64,000 bases of DNA from Pantoea sp. BAV 3049 (GCF_009765445.1 NZ_WHOY01000031.1:317085-381084), one strand, 5' to 3'. Shown: positions 19,499-30,069, numbered from the stretch's first letter. The notes: generated from the sequence alone by a model not told the origin. Numbers and translations: made by a program.

Positions 19499-20159
19499 CA
19501 CCCTGGCCTCCGTGCAGACGTCCCTGATTCAGCGTCATCAGACGATAGTTGCGCCGGGCAATCAGGCCCCGGTCGTGAGTTGCCATCAGTACGGTCACTC
19601 CCACGCGGTTAAATTCTTCGAACAGCCGCAGAATATCTTCCGACAGCGCATCGTCCAGGTTACCGGTTGGCTCATCTGCCAGCAGTACAGCGGGTTTGTT
19701 CACCACCGCCCGGGCAATGCCCACGCGCTGCTGCTCACCGCCGGAAAGCTGGATCGGGAAACTCTTCGCTTTATCCAGCAGGCCGACCTTATCCAGCGCG
19801 GCCGATACGCGACGGCGAATATCTTCACCGCTGGCCCCGGCGATAATCAACGGAATCGCCACGTTGTCATACACCGAGCGGTCCATCAACAGGTGATGGT
19901 CCTGGAAAATCATGCCAATCTGACGGCGCAGGAAGGGCACTTCCCGGCTTTTCAGGCGACTGATGTCATGCCCGCTGAACCAGATGTGCCCGGCACTCGG
20001 GCGTTCGATGCCGCAAATAAGCTTCAGCAGGGTACTTTTCCCTGCCCCGGAATGTCCGGTCAGAAACGCCATTTCTCCCGGTTGCAGATGGAAATCTACC
20101 CCCTGAAGCGCTTGCCGACCGCCGAGATAAGCCTTACTGACTTCTTCAAAGCGAATCAT
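19491..20159 (-). CDS. ftsE: cell-division ATPase FtsE
   Basis: ABC-type ATPase partner of FtsX. 222 residues: Walker [10 protein letters not shown] (about 36-44), signature [19 protein letters not shown], Walker [13 protein letters not shown], switch MATHDRG. Lies 5 bp after the ftsY stop and overlaps ftsX, the conserved ftsYEX operon. Confidence 0.97.
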   Translation of the reverse strand: MIRFEEVSKAYLGGRQALQGVDFHLQPGEMAFLTGHSGAGKSTLLKLICGIERPSAGHIWFSGHDISRLKSREVPFLRRQIGMIFQDHHLLMDRSVYDNVAIPLIIAGASGEDIRRRVSAALDKVGLLDKAKSFPIQLSGGEQQRVGIARAVVNKPAVLLADEPTGNLDDALSEDILRLFEEFNRVGVTVLMATHDRGLIARRNYRLMTLNQGRLHGGQGGE

Positions 20160-20164
20160 CCTAA

Positions 20165-21682
20165 TTAGTCCTCTCGGGCAAAAAGTGCCTCTATAAAATC
20201 GTCAGCCTTGAACTGGCGTAAATCTTCAATGCCTTCACCCACGCCGATATAACGGATGGGAATGCCGAACTGGTCAGCGACAGAGAAGATCACTCCGCCT
20301 TTGGCGGTGCCGTCCAGCTTGGTCAGCGTGATACCGTTCAGGCCCACAGCTTCGTGGAACAGCTTAGTCTGACTGATGGCGTTTTGTCCGGTGCTGGCAT
20401 CAATTGTCAGCATCACTTCGTGTGGTGCCTGCTCGTCGAGCTTTTTCATCACGCGGGTAATTTTCTTCAGCTCTTCCATCAGGTGCGATTTGTTCTGCAG
20501 ACGGCCCGCCGTATCGGCAATCAGCACGTCCACATGGCGGGCCTTCGCCGCCTGAATCGCATCGAAGATGACCGAAGCAGAATCGGCCCCCGTATGCTGG
20601 GCAATCACCGGAATGTTGTTGCGCTGACCCCAGACCTGCAGCTGCTCAACCGCAGCGGCACGGAAGGTATCCCCGGCGGCCAGCATCACGGATTTGCCCT
20701 CAGCCTGATACTGACGGGCAAGCTTACCGATGGTGGTGGTTTTACCCACACCGTTGACGCCAACCATCAGGATCACGAACGGCGTTTTGCCGGTCACATC
20801 CAGCGGTTGATCAACCTTAGCCAGGATTTCTGACATTTCCTGCTTAAGCAGGCCATACAGCGCCTCAGCATCGCGCAGCTGCTTGCGGTTTGCCTGATTG
20901 GTCAGGTTAGAGATAATGCGGCGGGTGGTTTCCACGCCGACGTCAGCAATCAGCAGCTGTTCCTCCAGCTCTTCAAACAGATCGTCGTCGATCTTTTTAC
21001 CGCGGAACAATCCGATAAATCCGGAACCGAGGTTCTGGCGCGTTTTGACCAGGCTGCGTTTCAGACGGGCGAAGAAGCCCTCCTTAGTCGGACGCTCCTG
21101 CTCTGCCGTTTCGTGAGTCTGTTCGACCTTAGCTAGTGCCGCAGCAACCGACTCTTCCTGCTCAATCAGCTCGGGTTCGGCTGCTGTTGAGGCCAGCGCG
21201 ATTGCTTCGAGCTCTTCCGGCAGGATCTCTGCCTCTTCTTCCGGATCTGGTTGAACTTCAGCAACCTCTTCAGGCAGCAGCTCTTCTTCCGGCTCCGGAT
21301 GAACTTCGGCGACCTCTTCAGGCAACAGCTCTTCTTCCGGCTCCGGTTTAATTACGGTGGTTTCTTCTGGCAGTGGCTCGTCCAGCGGCTGGAAGGCTGG
21401 CACTTCTTGCGGTTGACGTGCTTCATTCAGCCCGGTCGTCACTTCGGCTTCCGGCTCTTCGGCTCCAGCAACCTGGTGCCGTTCTACCTGCTGATGAGCC
21501 ACAGATTCAGTGACTTCAACGAGGTCTTCGGCGCGCTGCTCTGCCTGCGATTCAGCGGGCGTGGCGGCATCAGTAACGGGCTGTTGTTGCTCGGACGTCT
21601 CTTTTGTCTCTTCCTGAGGCGTTGGTTCTTCACGCCCTAATCCCAGCCAGGAAAAAAAGCCACGTTTTTTATTTTTTGCCAT
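20165..21682 (-). CDS. ftsY: signal recognition particle receptor FtsY
   Basis: Membrane-associated GTPase that receives SRP-ribosome complexes. 505 residues. The N-terminal A domain (residues 1-190) is very acidic and Glu/Pro-rich, with a tandem 16-residue repeat of the type PEPEEELLPEEVAEV. The N domain follows (FFARLKRSLVKTRQNLGSGF), then the GTPase G domain with GVNGVGKTTT, DTAGR and TKLDGTAKGG, ending LFARED. First gene of ftsYEX; rsmD is divergent. Confidence 0.97.
   Translation of the reverse strand: MAKNKKRGFFSWLGLGREEPTPQEETKETSEQQQPVTDAATPAESQAEQRAEDLVEVTESVAHQQVERHQVAGAEEPEAEVTTGLNEARQPQEVPAFQPLDEPLPEETTVIKPEPEEELLPEEVAEVHPEPEEELLPEEVAEVQPDPEEEAEILPEELEAIALASTAAEPELIEQEESVAAALAKVEQTHETAEQERPTKEGFFARLKRSLVKTRQNLGSGFIGLFRGKKIDDDLFEELEEQLLIADVGVETTRRIISNLTNQANRKQLRDAEALYGLLKQEMSEILAKVDQPLDVTGKTPFVILMVGVNGVGKTTTIGKLARQYQAEGKSVMLAAGDTFRAAAVEQLQVWGQRNNIPVIAQHTGADSASVIFDAIQAAKARHVDVLIADTAGRLQNKSHLMEELKKITRVMKKLDEQAPHEVMLTIDASTGQNAISQTKLFHEAVGLNGITLTKLDGTAKGGVIFSVADQFGIPIRYIGVGEGIEDLRQFKADDFIEALFARED
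21233..21348 (-). repeat. 48-bp tandem repeat inside ftsY
   Basis: Two copies of a 48-bp unit, 21253-21300 and 21301-21348, differ at few bases; a partial third lies at 21233-21252. It encodes the acidic repeat of the FtsY A domain in frame. Copy-number change would keep the frame. Confidence 0.85.
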
Positions 21683-21847
21683 GGTACAACCACACTCCTC
21701 GCGGGGAAAAATCGGTCAGGTCTCTGAAAATCATCTTAATCCCCTAGTCTAACACTTTCCTGCTAACGCAACACAGCACCCTTTTTACGTTTCCTCCGCC
21801 CGGTAAGCCCGTTAAACTGTGCAACAAATTATGAAGAGTTCAGTAGC

Positions 21848-22453
21848 ATGACTAAAAAACCCCGCAGCGGCGGCGCCGGACAAATCCGCATTATTGGCGG
21901 TCTGTGGCGCGGCAGAAAACTCCCGGTTCCTGACAGCGCCGGACTGAGACCCACCACCGATCGCGTCCGGGAAACGCTGTTCAACTGGCTGGCCCCGGAT
22001 ATTCAGGGCGCGCGCTGCCTGGATTGCTTTGCCGGCAGCGGCGCACTGGGGCTGGAAGCGCTGTCACGCCATGCCGCTTCGGCAACCTTGCTGGAACTTG
22101 AGCGGCCGGTAGCCCAACAGCTGGAGAAGAATCTCGCTACGCTCGGCGCGAAAACCGGACGGGTAGTGAACACCAATACGCTGCAATTTCTGGCGCAGGC
22201 AGGCGAACCTCACGATCTGGTTTTTATCGATCCGCCGTTCCGCAAAGGCCTGTTAGAACAAACTATTGAGCAGCTGGAATCTGGCGGCTGGCTGGCGGAT
22301 AAAGCGCTGGTCTACGTGGAAAGCGAAGTGGAAAATGGCATGCCGCCCGTACCGGTCAGCTGGCAGCTTCACCGGGAAAAGATAGCCGGACAGGTGGCAT
22401 TTCGCCTGTATGTTCGTCACACCTCAGGAAAGGGAGAGAACGATGCTGATTAA
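21848..22453 (+). CDS. rsmD: 16S rRNA m2G966 methyltransferase RsmD
   Basis: Methylates N2 of G966 in 16S rRNA. 201 residues with the AdoMet loop CLDCFAGSGALGLEALSR and the catalytic DPPF (VFIDPPFRKG). The N-terminal GQIRIIGGLWRGRKLPVP is the family signature. Divergent from ftsY; the stop overlaps yhhL by 11 bp. Confidence 0.96.
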   Translation: MTKKPRSGGAGQIRIIGGLWRGRKLPVPDSAGLRPTTDRVRETLFNWLAPDIQGARCLDCFAGSGALGLEALSRHAASATLLELERPVAQQLEKNLATLGAKTGRVVNTNTLQFLAQAGEPHDLVFIDPPFRKGLLEQTIEQLESGGWLADKALVYVESEVENGMPPVPVSWQLHREKIAGQVAFRLYVRHTSGKGENDAD

Positions 22454-22712
22454 TCTTGGAAGGTTATTAATGGCGTGCGTCTGGGCTTTTTTATTGTTCA
22501 ATCTGATCCATCCGTACCCCAAACCGCTGAAATACTTTATTGATGTGGCGCTGTTTTTCATGGTGATCATGCACGGCCTGCAGCTGGTGCTGATGCGTGC
22601 CACACAGCCCAAAGAGGGACCGAAACTGAGTGGCCTTACCCAGACCAAAATCTTCTTCTTCGGCGTATTTGAGCTACTGGCCTGGCAAAAAAAATATCTG
22701 CCAAAACAGTAA
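22443..22712 (+). CDS. yhhL: DUF1145 membrane protein YhhL
   Basis: 89 residues, two hydrophobic segments (LLMACVWAFLLFNLI and FIDVALFFMVIMHGLQLVL) and a conserved C-terminus FFFGVFELLAWQKK, as in E. coli YhhL. Unknown function, inner membrane. The start lies within the last codons of rsmD, so it is probably translated by coupling. Confidence 0.9.
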   Translation: MLINLGRLLMACVWAFLLFNLIHPYPKPLKYFIDVALFFMVIMHGLQLVLMRATQPKEGPKLSGLTQTKIFFFGVFELLAWQKKYLPKQ

Positions 22713-22728
22713 ATTTTTGGCAAAGCCA

Positions 22729-22764
22729 GCCGAAAAAGCGTGGAACCCGCCGCACTTTTTCGGC
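22729..22764. terminator. bidirectional hairpin between yhhL and yhhM
   Basis: GCCGAAAAAG and CTTTTTCGGC pair over 10 bp around 16 bases in the convergent gap, with A/T arms that can serve as U-tracts in both directions. Confidence 0.65.
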
Positions 22765-22772
22765 GAGCTTTC

Positions 22773-23129
22773 TTACTGCTGTACCGGACCGAACGATATA
22801 AACCGCGTGCCCTGCACTTTCAGTTCACCCTTCGCCCCTTTATCGATCTGGTTATAGTCCTTTTCTTTAAGGATCAGCTTGAAGTCCCCTGCACCGTTCA
22901 ACGGATGGAACCAGGCTTCATAGCGCATATCTTCCACAGGGATCACTTCGCGCTGGCGTGAGCGGCGATTTGGCATCGGCGTTTCGCGCTTGGCTTTGAC
23001 TTCCGCAGGCATCGATCGCACCGGTGAAGCATCATTGACGGCAACTTCCCGGCGTTGCTTGATAAACTGACGTGTGGCCAGCACGGCGATGACAGCAAGT
23101 ACGATCAAAAATATCAGTGGTGGCTTCAT
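22773..23129 (-). CDS. yhhM: DUF2500 protein YhhM
   Basis: 118 residues: one N-terminal membrane anchor ([19 protein letters not shown]) and a basic then conserved domain with [20 protein letters not shown] and FISFGPV. E. coli YhhM is 119 residues with the same ending. Function unknown. Convergent with yhhL. Confidence 0.88.
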   Translation of the reverse strand: MKPPLIFLIVLAVIAVLATRQFIKQRREVAVNDASPVRSMPAEVKAKRETPMPNRRSRQREVIPVEDMRYEAWFHPLNGAGDFKLILKEKDYNQIDKGAKGELKVQGTRFISFGPVQQ

Positions 23130-23269
23130 ACTTTCGTTGTTACTCCTTATCAGGCAATTTCAAAGCCAAAAGCATACAACCAGAGGCCTCCCATTGTCAC
23201 ATCGTCGCAGCCTGGCCTAAACTGAATTCGGAATTGTGGAGTTTTGCATCTAAAACAAAGGGACACATT

Positions 23270-23896
23270 ATGATTTGGTCGTTTCTGGCGGTACTTTTTT
23301 CCGGCTGGCTGTATGTGGATGCCTCCTATCGCGGGCCACAGTGGCAGCGCTGGGTTTTTAAACCGGTCACATTACTGCTGCTTCTTGCCTGGGCCTGGCA
23401 GGCTCCGGTGCTGAACACCACCGACTATCTGATCCTGTTTGGTCTGCTGGCAACGCTGATTGGTGATGCGCTGACGCTGCTGCCAAACCGGCGCATGCTG
23501 TATGCCATCGGTGCCTTCTTCCTTTCGCACCTGTTGTACACCATCTGTTTTGCCAGCCATATGACCCTGACCTTCTTCTGGCCAATCCCGCTGGTGCTGG
23601 TGATCATCGGCGTGTTGTTGATCGCCACCATCTGGAGCAGGCTGGAAGATCTGCGCTGGCCGATTTGTACGTTTATCGGTATGACGCTGCTGATGGTCTG
23701 GCTGACCGCAGAACAGTATTTCTTCCGCCCGACGGCTTACAGCTTCTCGCTGATGATCGGCACTTCGCTGCTGCTGTTGGCTAATATTGTCTGGTTTGCC
23801 AGCCACTATCGCCGTCGCTTTACCTCAGACAGCGCGATTGTTGCCGCCTGCTACTTTGCAGGTCACTTTATGATTGTGCGTTCGCTGTATCTTTAA
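23270..23896 (+). CDS. yhhN: YhhN/TMEM86 family membrane protein
   Basis: 208 residues, eight or so hydrophobic segments. The family includes human lysoplasmalogenase TMEM86; conserved polar residues lie in [17 protein letters not shown]. The bacterial role is not established. The start opens [19 protein letters not shown], matching E. coli; AAAGGGA lies upstream. Divergent from yhhM and followed by zntA. Confidence 0.9.
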   Translation: MIWSFLAVLFSGWLYVDASYRGPQWQRWVFKPVTLLLLLAWAWQAPVLNTTDYLILFGLLATLIGDALTLLPNRRMLYAIGAFFLSHLLYTICFASHMTLTFFWPIPLVLVIIGVLLIATIWSRLEDLRWPICTFIGMTLLMVWLTAEQYFFRPTAYSFSLMIGTSLLLLANIVWFASHYRRRFTSDSAIVAACYFAGHFMIVRSLYL

Positions 23897-23910
23897 CCTC
23901 CAGATCAGAC

Positions 23911-23942
23911 TTGACTCTGGAGTGGACTCCAGAGTGTAAGAT
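23911..23942 (+). promoter_or_regulatory. ZntR-controlled zntA promoter
   Basis: -35 TTGACT (23911) and -10 TAAGAT (23937) are separated by 20 bp, the over-long spacing of MerR-family promoters. Between them is the perfect dyad ACTCTGGAGT-GG-ACTCCAGAGT (23914-23935), almost the same as the E. coli zntA operator. Zinc-bound ZntR should twist this promoter into an active form. Confidence 0.93.
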
Positions 23943-23987
23943 AGGCAAACGGCGGGAACATTTTCCGCCGTCGTCTAAGGAGGCTTC

Positions 23988-26261
23988 ATGCACCAGCACT
24001 CTTCGTCCTGCAATTGTGGTCATTGCCACGCTGACAGCCAGCCCGGCTGCAGTGGAAAAACTCGCCCGGTTATCAGCAAAATTACGTCCATCAGCGCGCC
24101 TTCAGGGGAAAGCGGCTGCTGCAGTGAAGCCGGCTGCGGTTCCGGCGACAGTCCCGATGAGGAAAGTGACAGCACCGGATCAGTGCCTGGTTACAGCTGG
24201 CAGATTGCCGGGATGGACTGCCCGAGCTGCGCCAGAAAGATTGAAAACGCGGTCAGTCAGCTGCCCTCGGTCACTCAGGCCCGGGTGCTGTTTGCCACTG
24301 AAAAACTGGTGGTGAACGCCAGCCAGGACATCCGCCAGCAGGTCGAACTTGCCGTGCAGAAAGCGGGATTCAGCCTTACGCACAGCGATACTTCTCAGCC
24401 TGCAGAACCGGCACCCGGTTTCTGGCAGGAGAATGGCACCCTGCTGGTGCTGGTCGTGTTGATGCTGGCCAGCTGGCTGCTACAACAGGTCAGCCCGCTT
24501 GCCGGACAAATCGCCTTTACTGTCACCACGCTGTTTGGTGCGTGGCCGGTTGCCTGCAGCGCACTGCGCCTGATGAGAAGCGGAACCCCTTTTGCCATAG
24601 AGACACTGATGACGGTCGCCGCCATCGGTGCCCTGTGTATCGGAGCAACCGCTGAAGCCGCAATGGTGCTGCTGCTGTATATGCTGGGTGAAAGACTTGA
24701 GTCCTATGCCGCTGGTCGTGCTCGCCGGGGCGTCACCGCACTGATGGCGCTGAAACCAGAAGTCGCAGTTCGCCTCAAGGGAGAGACGCGCGAGACGGTG
24801 GCACTGAGCGAGCTGCGCCCTGGCGATATTATTGAAGTTGCGCCAGGTTCCCGCCTGCCCGCGGATGCAAGCCTGGAATCACCGTGGGCCAGCTTTGATG
24901 AAAGCGCGCTGACTGGCGAATCAGTACCGGTGGAACGCCAGCAGGGCGAGGTGATTGCCGCTGGCAGCCTCAGCGTTGAACACCAGGTCAGACTGAAAGT
25001 GGTTTCCCGTCCTGGCGAAAGCGCTATCGACCGTATTCTGCATCTGATTGAAGAAGCTGAAGCGCATCGCGCGCCGGTTGAGCGCTTCCTCGACCGCTTC
25101 AGCCGTATTTACACGCCGGTGATTATGGCGCTGGCGCTGCTGGTAGCGGTAATCCCGCCTCTGCTGTTGGGTGGCGAATGGCAACCGTGGATTTATAAAG
25201 GCCTGTCTCTGCTGCTGATTGGATGCCCTTGTGCGCTGGTGATCTCCACTCCGGCAGCAATCACCTCTGGTCTTGCCGCCGCATCCAGAAGAGGCGTGCT
25301 GATCAAGGGCGGTGCCGCGCTGGAAAGCCTGAACGCTGTTCGTACGCTGGCGTTCGATAAAACTGGCACGCTGACCGAAGGGAAACCGCAGGTGACCGCC
25401 ATAGTCAGTCTGAACGGGGAAAACGAAACAGAGCTGCTGGCTAAAGCGGCGGCCGTGGAAGGCGGGTCCTCGCATCCTCTGGCTAAGGCCATTGTTGCGC
25501 TTGCAGACTCCCGGCAACTGACAGTGTCTCAAGCCAGTGCTCAGCGAGCGCTGCCTGGTAGCGGCGTTGAAGCGATAGTAAGTGGTCACAAACTTTTAAT
25601 CAGCGCCCCGGCAAGAGTACCGGAAAACTGTCTGAGTGCCGGGCAGTCTGCGCAGGTTGAAGAGCTTGAATCAGCCGGGAATACCGTGGTGATCCTGCTG
25701 CAGGATGCCCGTCCAGTGGGGCTGATTGGCCTGCGGGATACACTGCGGGCGGGTGCCGTTGAAGCCCTGCGGGAACTGCGGGCGCTGAACGTTCAGGCAG
25801 TCATGCTGACAGGAGATAATCCTCGTGCCGCCGCGGCCATTGCCAGCGAGCTGGGGATGGATTACCGCGCAGGCTTGCTGCCCGCAGATAAGGTTGCGGC
25901 GATTAGCGAACTGAATCAACAAAACCCGGTAGCAATGGTCGGGGACGGCATCAACGATGCGCCAGCGATGAAAGCCGCCACGGCGGGGATAGCAATGGGC
26001 AGCGGCAGCGACGTGGCGCTGGAAACAGCAGATGCAGCGCTGACGCATAACCGCCTGAACGGGCTGGCAACGATGATTCGTCTGTCACGGGCGACTCACG
26101 CCAATATCCGGCAGAACATCACGCTGGCTTTAGGGCTGAAGGGAGTGTTTCTGGTAACCACCCTTCTGGGGATCACCGGCCTGTGGCTGGCGGTACTGGC
26201 GGATTCCGGCGCCACGGCGTTAGTAACCGCTAACGCCCTGAGACTGCTGCGTAAGCGTTAA
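23988..26261 (+). CDS. zntA: Zn/Cd/Pb-exporting P1B-type ATPase ZntA
   Basis: Pumps Zn(II), Cd(II) and Pb(II) out of the cytoplasm. 757 residues. A His/Cys-rich N-terminus ([20 protein letters not shown] and a second group [12 protein letters not shown]) precedes the heavy-metal domain GMDCPSC (75-81). Then come the actuator TGES (309-312), membrane CPC (413-415), phosphorylation site D457 in DKTGTLT, SSHP with H496, the nucleotide loop GDGIND, and metal-site D739 in [17 protein letters not shown] lies 6 bases before the ATG. The stop overlaps convergent tusA by 4 bp. Confidence 0.97.
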   Translation: MHQHSSSCNCGHCHADSQPGCSGKTRPVISKITSISAPSGESGCCSEAGCGSGDSPDEESDSTGSVPGYSWQIAGMDCPSCARKIENAVSQLPSVTQARVLFATEKLVVNASQDIRQQVELAVQKAGFSLTHSDTSQPAEPAPGFWQENGTLLVLVVLMLASWLLQQVSPLAGQIAFTVTTLFGAWPVACSALRLMRSGTPFAIETLMTVAAIGALCIGATAEAAMVLLLYMLGERLESYAAGRARRGVTALMALKPEVAVRLKGETRETVALSELRPGDIIEVAPGSRLPADASLESPWASFDESALTGESVPVERQQGEVIAAGSLSVEHQVRLKVVSRPGESAIDRILHLIEEAEAHRAPVERFLDRFSRIYTPVIMALALLVAVIPPLLLGGEWQPWIYKGLSLLLIGCPCALVISTPAAITSGLAAASRRGVLIKGGAALESLNAVRTLAFDKTGTLTEGKPQVTAIVSLNGENETELLAKAAAVEGGSSHPLAKAIVALADSRQLTVSQASAQRALPGSGVEAIVSGHKLLISAPARVPENCLSAGQSAQVEELESAGNTVVILLQDARPVGLIGLRDTLRAGAVEALRELRALNVQAVMLTGDNPRAAAAIASELGMDYRAGLLPADKVAAISELNQQNPVAMVGDGINDAPAMKAATAGIAMGSGSDVALETADAALTHNRLNGLATMIRLSRATHANIRQNITLALGLKGVFLVTTLLGITGLWLAVLADSGATALVTANALRLLRKR

Positions 26262-26503
26262 AGCCCTTTCTTCAGCAGATAACGGTAAGGCATGGCGTCG
26301 ATTGCCTGGGCCACCAGCGTATGTTCCATAAAGCGGCAGAAGCCGGGGATGTCGCGGGTGGTTGCCGGGTCATCGGCGATAATTAACAGCGTTTCGCCGT
26401 CCTGCATATGGCGCACGGCTTTACGCACCATCATTACCGGCTCCGGGCAGCGCAACCCCTGAGCATCCAGGGTCTGGTCAGGGTTGGCGAACAGATCGCT
26501 CAT
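26258..26503 (-). CDS. tusA: sulfur-carrier protein TusA
   Basis: Accepts sulfur from IscS and passes it to TusBCD for tRNA 2-thiouridine and other uses. 81 residues, the E. coli length. The persulfide Cys is in [15 protein letters not shown] (C19). Start opens [16 protein letters not shown]; the longer upstream frame has no homology. Convergent with zntA as in E. coli. Confidence 0.96.
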   Translation of the reverse strand: MSDLFANPDQTLDAQGLRCPEPVMMVRKAVRHMQDGETLLIIADDPATTRDIPGFCRFMEHTLVAQAIDAMPYRYLLKKGL

Positions 26504-26730
26504 AACATTCTCAACAAGGCAGGAAAACTGCGGCCATTTTACCCACAGCATCAGTATGTGCAAGCGGTGCTATCCATCAAAGCATTAGCGGACACTAACC
26601 TGACTATCAACGCTGGCTTTTACTCAGTCAGCGGGCTCCACCGACGATAACGTTTGCGCTAAAATTAACCATTGCATTAGCAAGCTGTTTCGGTAAGATG
26701 CCGCGCAATCGCTCAGGCGAGAAATATTTT

Positions 26731-26761
26731 TTGGGTTCCCTCACCCCAATATTCAAAAAGG
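26731..26761 (+). promoter_or_regulatory. preQ1-I riboswitch on yhhQ
   Basis: TTGGG (26731-26735) pairs with CCCAA (26745-26749); between them lies TTCCCTCAC with the C that reads preQ1 (ACCCC context), followed by an A-rich loop ATTCAAAAA and AGG that can pair with CCT as the pseudoknot. The layout matches the Thermoanaerobacter preQ1-I aptamer. The AAGG is also the ribosome site, 8 bases before the yhhQ ATG, so preQ1 should block translation. It fits the YhhQ role in queuosine-precursor uptake. Confidence 0.82.
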
Positions 26762-26769
26762 TCACATTG

Positions 26770-27435
26770 ATGATTTCTTTCTCTTCCCGTCAGCGCACGC
26801 ATGCGTTGATCTGGCTGTCGTTATTTCACGTGCTGGTGATCACCTCCAGTAACTATCTGGTGCAGCTGCCGGTCTCTGTATTTGGACTGCATACCACCTG
26901 GGGCGCGTTCAGCTTTCCGTTTATTTTCCTCGCTACCGATTTAACCGTGCGGATTTTTGGCGCGCCGCTGGCCCGTCGCATCATTCTGGCGGTGATGATC
27001 CCGGCCCTGGTGATCTCCTATGCAATTTCCGCCCTGTTCTATCAGGGGGAATGGCAGGGGTTTGCCGCGCTGGAAAACGTTAACCTGTTTGTCGCCCGTA
27101 TCGCCTGCGCCAGCTTTATGGCCTATGCGCTGGGACAGATCCTGGATGTGCACGTGTTTAACCGCCTGCGCAAGCTGCCACAGTGGTGGATTGCGCCTGC
27201 TTCTGCGATGTTCCTGGGCAATATCAGCGATACGCTGGCCTTCTTCTTTATCGCTTTCTATAAAAGCCCTGACCTGTTTATGGCGCAGAACTGGGTGGAG
27301 ATCGCCCTGGTGGATTACAGCTTCAAGGTAATTATCTGCATGATTTTCTTCCTGCCAGCCTACGGCGTGCTGTTGAATGCCACCCTGAAGCGTCTGGCGG
27401 AAAAATCCAGCCACACTCAGATGAACTTCGGCTAA
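26770..27435 (+). CDS. yhhQ: queuosine precursor transporter YhhQ
   Basis: Imports preQ0/preQ1 for tRNA queuosine synthesis (COG1738, VUT family). 221 residues, six hydrophobic spans, with the family motif [20 protein letters not shown] and [12 protein letters not shown]. The ATG opening [11 protein letters not shown] is preferred because the preQ1 riboswitch and its AAGG sit directly before it; the frame is open 24 codons earlier but that would run through the aptamer. Confidence 0.95.
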   Translation: MISFSSRQRTHALIWLSLFHVLVITSSNYLVQLPVSVFGLHTTWGAFSFPFIFLATDLTVRIFGAPLARRIILAVMIPALVISYAISALFYQGEWQGFAALENVNLFVARIACASFMAYALGQILDVHVFNRLRKLPQWWIAPASAMFLGNISDTLAFFFIAFYKSPDLFMAQNWVEIALVDYSFKVIICMIFFLPAYGVLLNATLKRLAEKSSHTQMNFG

Positions 27436-27532
27436 GCTGCATTCTGTCACAGAGTGTCGGTTGCTTTTGCCAGCTGAATACTATTTTATGAGTGGCTGTA
27501 ACAGGCACACGACTAACGTAAAAGGGATCATG

Positions 27533-28090
27533 ATGCGTAACTTACTGAAATATGCCGGTATCGGTTTACTGGTGGTTGGACTGACCGCCTGCGACGGCAA
27601 AAATGACAAAGCCGCAGCCGATGACAATGGCACCAGCAGCAGCCAGAGTAGCCAGAACGTGACCCTGCTGGACGGCAAGCTGACCTTCTCACTGCCCGCG
27701 GGCATGTCGGATCAGAGTGGCAAGCTGGGCACTCAGGCCAATAATATGCACGTCTACGCGGATGCAACCGGACAGAAAGCGATTATCGTCATTGAGGGTG
27801 ACAGCACCACCGAAGGGCTGGACGTGCTGTCCCAGCGTCTGGAACAGCAGCAGCGCAACCGCGATCCGCAGCTGCAGGTCGTGACCAATAAATCCGTACA
27901 GCTGAAGGGCCAGCAGGTACAGCAACTGGACACCGTGATTTCTGCCAAGAACCAGTCTTCCTGGTCTTCTGTGGTGCTGGCGAAGGTTGACGGCAAATTG
28001 CTGACCCTGCAGATCACGCTGCCAGCGGACAATCAGCAGCAGTCGCAGACTGAAGCGGAAAACATCATCAATAGCATCACGCTGAAATAA
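27533..28090 (+). CDS. dcrB: outer-envelope lipoprotein DcrB
   Basis: Envelope lipoprotein needed for phage C1/C6 infection in E. coli and linked to envelope homeostasis. 185 residues. The lipobox LTAC-D (Cys at about residue 20) follows a short hydrophobic stretch. The conserved part [32 protein letters not shown] matches E. coli. Two adjacent ATGs exist; the second is chosen since AAAGGG is 6 bases away from it and E. coli begins MRNL. Confidence 0.93.
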   Translation: MRNLLKYAGIGLLVVGLTACDGKNDKAAADDNGTSSSQSSQNVTLLDGKLTFSLPAGMSDQSGKLGTQANNMHVYADATGQKAIIVIEGDSTTEGLDVLSQRLEQQQRNRDPQLQVVTNKSVQLKGQQVQQLDTVISAKNQSSWSSVVLAKVDGKLLTLQITLPADNQQQSQTEAENIINSITLK

Positions 28091-28110
28091 CCTTTTCGCG
28101 GTGAAATATT

Positions 28111-28143
28111 AAAAGCCCCGGTCATAACGACAGGGGCTTTTTT
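28111..28143. terminator. bidirectional terminator of dcrB and iolE
   Basis: AAAAGCCCC-N15-GGGGCTTTTTT: a 9-bp stem with T-run on the plus strand and A-run that gives U's on the minus strand. It ends dcrB and can also end the leftward iol operon. It marks the border between core and accessory regions. Confidence 0.85.
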
Positions 28144-28202
28144 CATCTGGCCGGGATACTGACCAGCTTTCACATACAACCGAAAAGCTTGCGAGATTTG
28201 CA

Positions 28203-29099
28203 CTACAGGCCAGCATGCTCGCGAATATACTTCCGCGCTTTTACCGCGTATTCAAAGGGATTGGCCAGCGCCGGATCCTGCTCGGCTTCCACCACCATCC
28301 AGCCTTGATAGCCTGATTCATCCAGCAGCTTAAAGACTGGCATAAAGTCGATCACTCCGTCACCCGGCACGGTGAAGGTGCCTTTTTTCACGCCTTCGAG
28401 GAAAGAAAGCCTCTGGCTTTTGACCTGTGTTACCACCTCATCGCGCACATCCTTCAGGTGAACGTGATTGATACGCGGCAGGTACTTTTGCAGGAGCGCC
28501 AGCATCTTCGCCTGGCTGCCCTCGGAGTAATAAGCATGGCCGGTATCAAACAGCAGACAGACATCGTCATGGGTCAGCTGCATAAACCGGTCGATCTCTT
28601 CGGTGGTCTGGATCGCCGTGCCCATATGGTGATGCAGGCAAACCTGCATCCCCTTTTCCGCAGCCAGCTTCGCCAGCTCGTTGTAACCTTCCGCCGTCAG
28701 ACGCCACTCTTCATCGGTGAAATACGGCTTCTCTTCCAGCACCGCCAGCGCAGTACCCTGAATGCTTTTACTCTGCTCGGAACACCCAATCACTTTTGCC
28801 CCCATGGCGTGCAGGAAGTCACGGTGATTGATGAATTCATCGATGGTTTTCGCCTTGTCGCCGTCAGCAAAAAAGGTGCTGAACCAGGCATTGCAGATCT
28901 GGATGCCGCGAATTTCCAGCATCGGTTTCAGCACCGCCGGATCGCGCGGGTATTTGCTGCCGACTTCACTTCCGGTAAACCCGGCCAGTGCCATTTCACT
29001 GACAATCTGCTGAAAGGTGTTTTCTCCGCCCAGCTCCGGCATATCATCATTGGTCCAGCCAATCGGGGCGATGGCCAGCTTCACGTTGTTTTTGTTCAT
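28203..29099 (-). CDS. iolE: inosose dehydratase IolE
   Basis: Dehydrates 2-keto-myo-inositol (inosose) to the trihydroxycyclohexane-dione, step 2 of myo-inositol breakdown. 298 residues, TIM-barrel of the AP-endonuclease-2 type. The IolE opening [21 protein letters not shown] and the metal ligands in [36 protein letters not shown] and VVEAEQDP are visible. Last gene of iolD-G-H-E. Confidence 0.94.
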   Translation of the reverse strand: MNKNNVKLAIAPIGWTNDDMPELGGENTFQQIVSEMALAGFTGSEVGSKYPRDPAVLKPMLEIRGIQICNAWFSTFFADGDKAKTIDEFINHRDFLHAMGAKVIGCSEQSKSIQGTALAVLEEKPYFTDEEWRLTAEGYNELAKLAAEKGMQVCLHHHMGTAIQTTEEIDRFMQLTHDDVCLLFDTGHAYYSEGSQAKMLALLQKYLPRINHVHLKDVRDEVVTQVKSQRLSFLEGVKKGTFTVPGDGVIDFMPVFKLLDESGYQGWMVVEAEQDPALANPFEYAVKARKYIREHAGL

Positions 29100-29124
29100 C
29101 TTCGTGCCTCAACTCATCAATAAG

Positions 29125-30009
29125 TCAGCGGTTCAGCAGCTCGCGTTCAATCAGCTCGCGAGTGTCCACAGCCTGATGCTTCATTTTTTCCGGATAGCCA
29201 AACAGCGAAGAGGCAATGATTGACTCACCGCCAACCTTGTAAGTACGGTTGGCGAAATCCATCTCCCGAAGTGTCTGGAACAGCGTCGGGAAATCGACCT
29301 CGCCCTCGCCAACGCCCACGTGCTGGTGAATGGTGGCATCCACACCCGGCGGGTTAACAATGTAGCGACAGTGCTTGGTGTGATTCATGGTATCGGCGAT
29401 CAGCACGTGTGACAGATCGCCGCCTGCGTATTCCAGCATGCCTTTAACATCTCCTTTGCCTTTGTCATAAAAGAAGGTGTGCGGCACGCTGTACAGATAC
29501 TTGACGTTCTCACTGCGAAACGATTTCACCAGATCGGCGGTTTCGTTGCTCTCTTCACAGAAATCCCACGGATGTGACTGAATTTCGATGCGGAGCCCCT
29601 CACGTTCGATGATCGGCAGCAGCTCTTCCATCGAGCGGTAGAACATCTCTTCGCAGATTTCCGGCTCGTTTGGCGTACCGGAAAGCTCGGTGTTGATCAC
29701 CTGCACGCCGGTTTCCACCGCAATCTCAATCATGCGCTTCCAGTTACGCACTGCAGCCTGACGACGGGCCTCATCCGGGCCTGACCAGCGGTACACCACG
29801 ATATAGGAGGAGATCTCCAGCCCGGTTTCGCGCAGCGCGTTTTTGTACTCGGCGATGATCTCCCGGCTCGCTTTCGGGTGTTTGTAGAACGGGTTGATCT
29901 GTGGATGCGGTGACTGCTCAATATACCTGTAGCCCCAGTCGGCAACCTGGTGGACCATTTTGGTGATGCCCAGGTCTTTGATGACATCCACATCAAAGGC
30001 AATTTTCAT
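29125..30009 (-). CDS. iolH: IolH-type sugar phosphate isomerase/epimerase
   Basis: 294 residues, TIM-barrel xylose-isomerase-like protein. The opening MKIAFDVDVIKDLGITKMVH and the motif IADTMNHTKHCRYIVNPPG correspond to IolH of inositol operons as I know it from Bacillus and Salmonella. Its exact reaction is not established; metal ligands are likely in NTELSG, IEIQSHPWD and HQHVGVGEGEVDF. It lies between iolG and iolE with short gaps, in the iolDGHE operon. The alternative name IolI-like epimerase cannot be excluded. Confidence 0.78.
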   Translation of the reverse strand: MKIAFDVDVIKDLGITKMVHQVADWGYRYIEQSPHPQINPFYKHPKASREIIAEYKNALRETGLEISSYIVVYRWSGPDEARRQAAVRNWKRMIEIAVETGVQVINTELSGTPNEPEICEEMFYRSMEELLPIIEREGLRIEIQSHPWDFCEESNETADLVKSFRSENVKYLYSVPHTFFYDKGKGDVKGMLEYAGGDLSHVLIADTMNHTKHCRYIVNPPGVDATIHQHVGVGEGEVDFPTLFQTLREMDFANRTYKVGGESIIASSLFGYPEKMKHQAVDTRELIERELLNR

Positions 30010-30069
30010 CGTTGTCTCCCTGACAGGTTGGTCGGCACTTCCCCCCGAATGGGTGTAGGGAAGCAGGGA

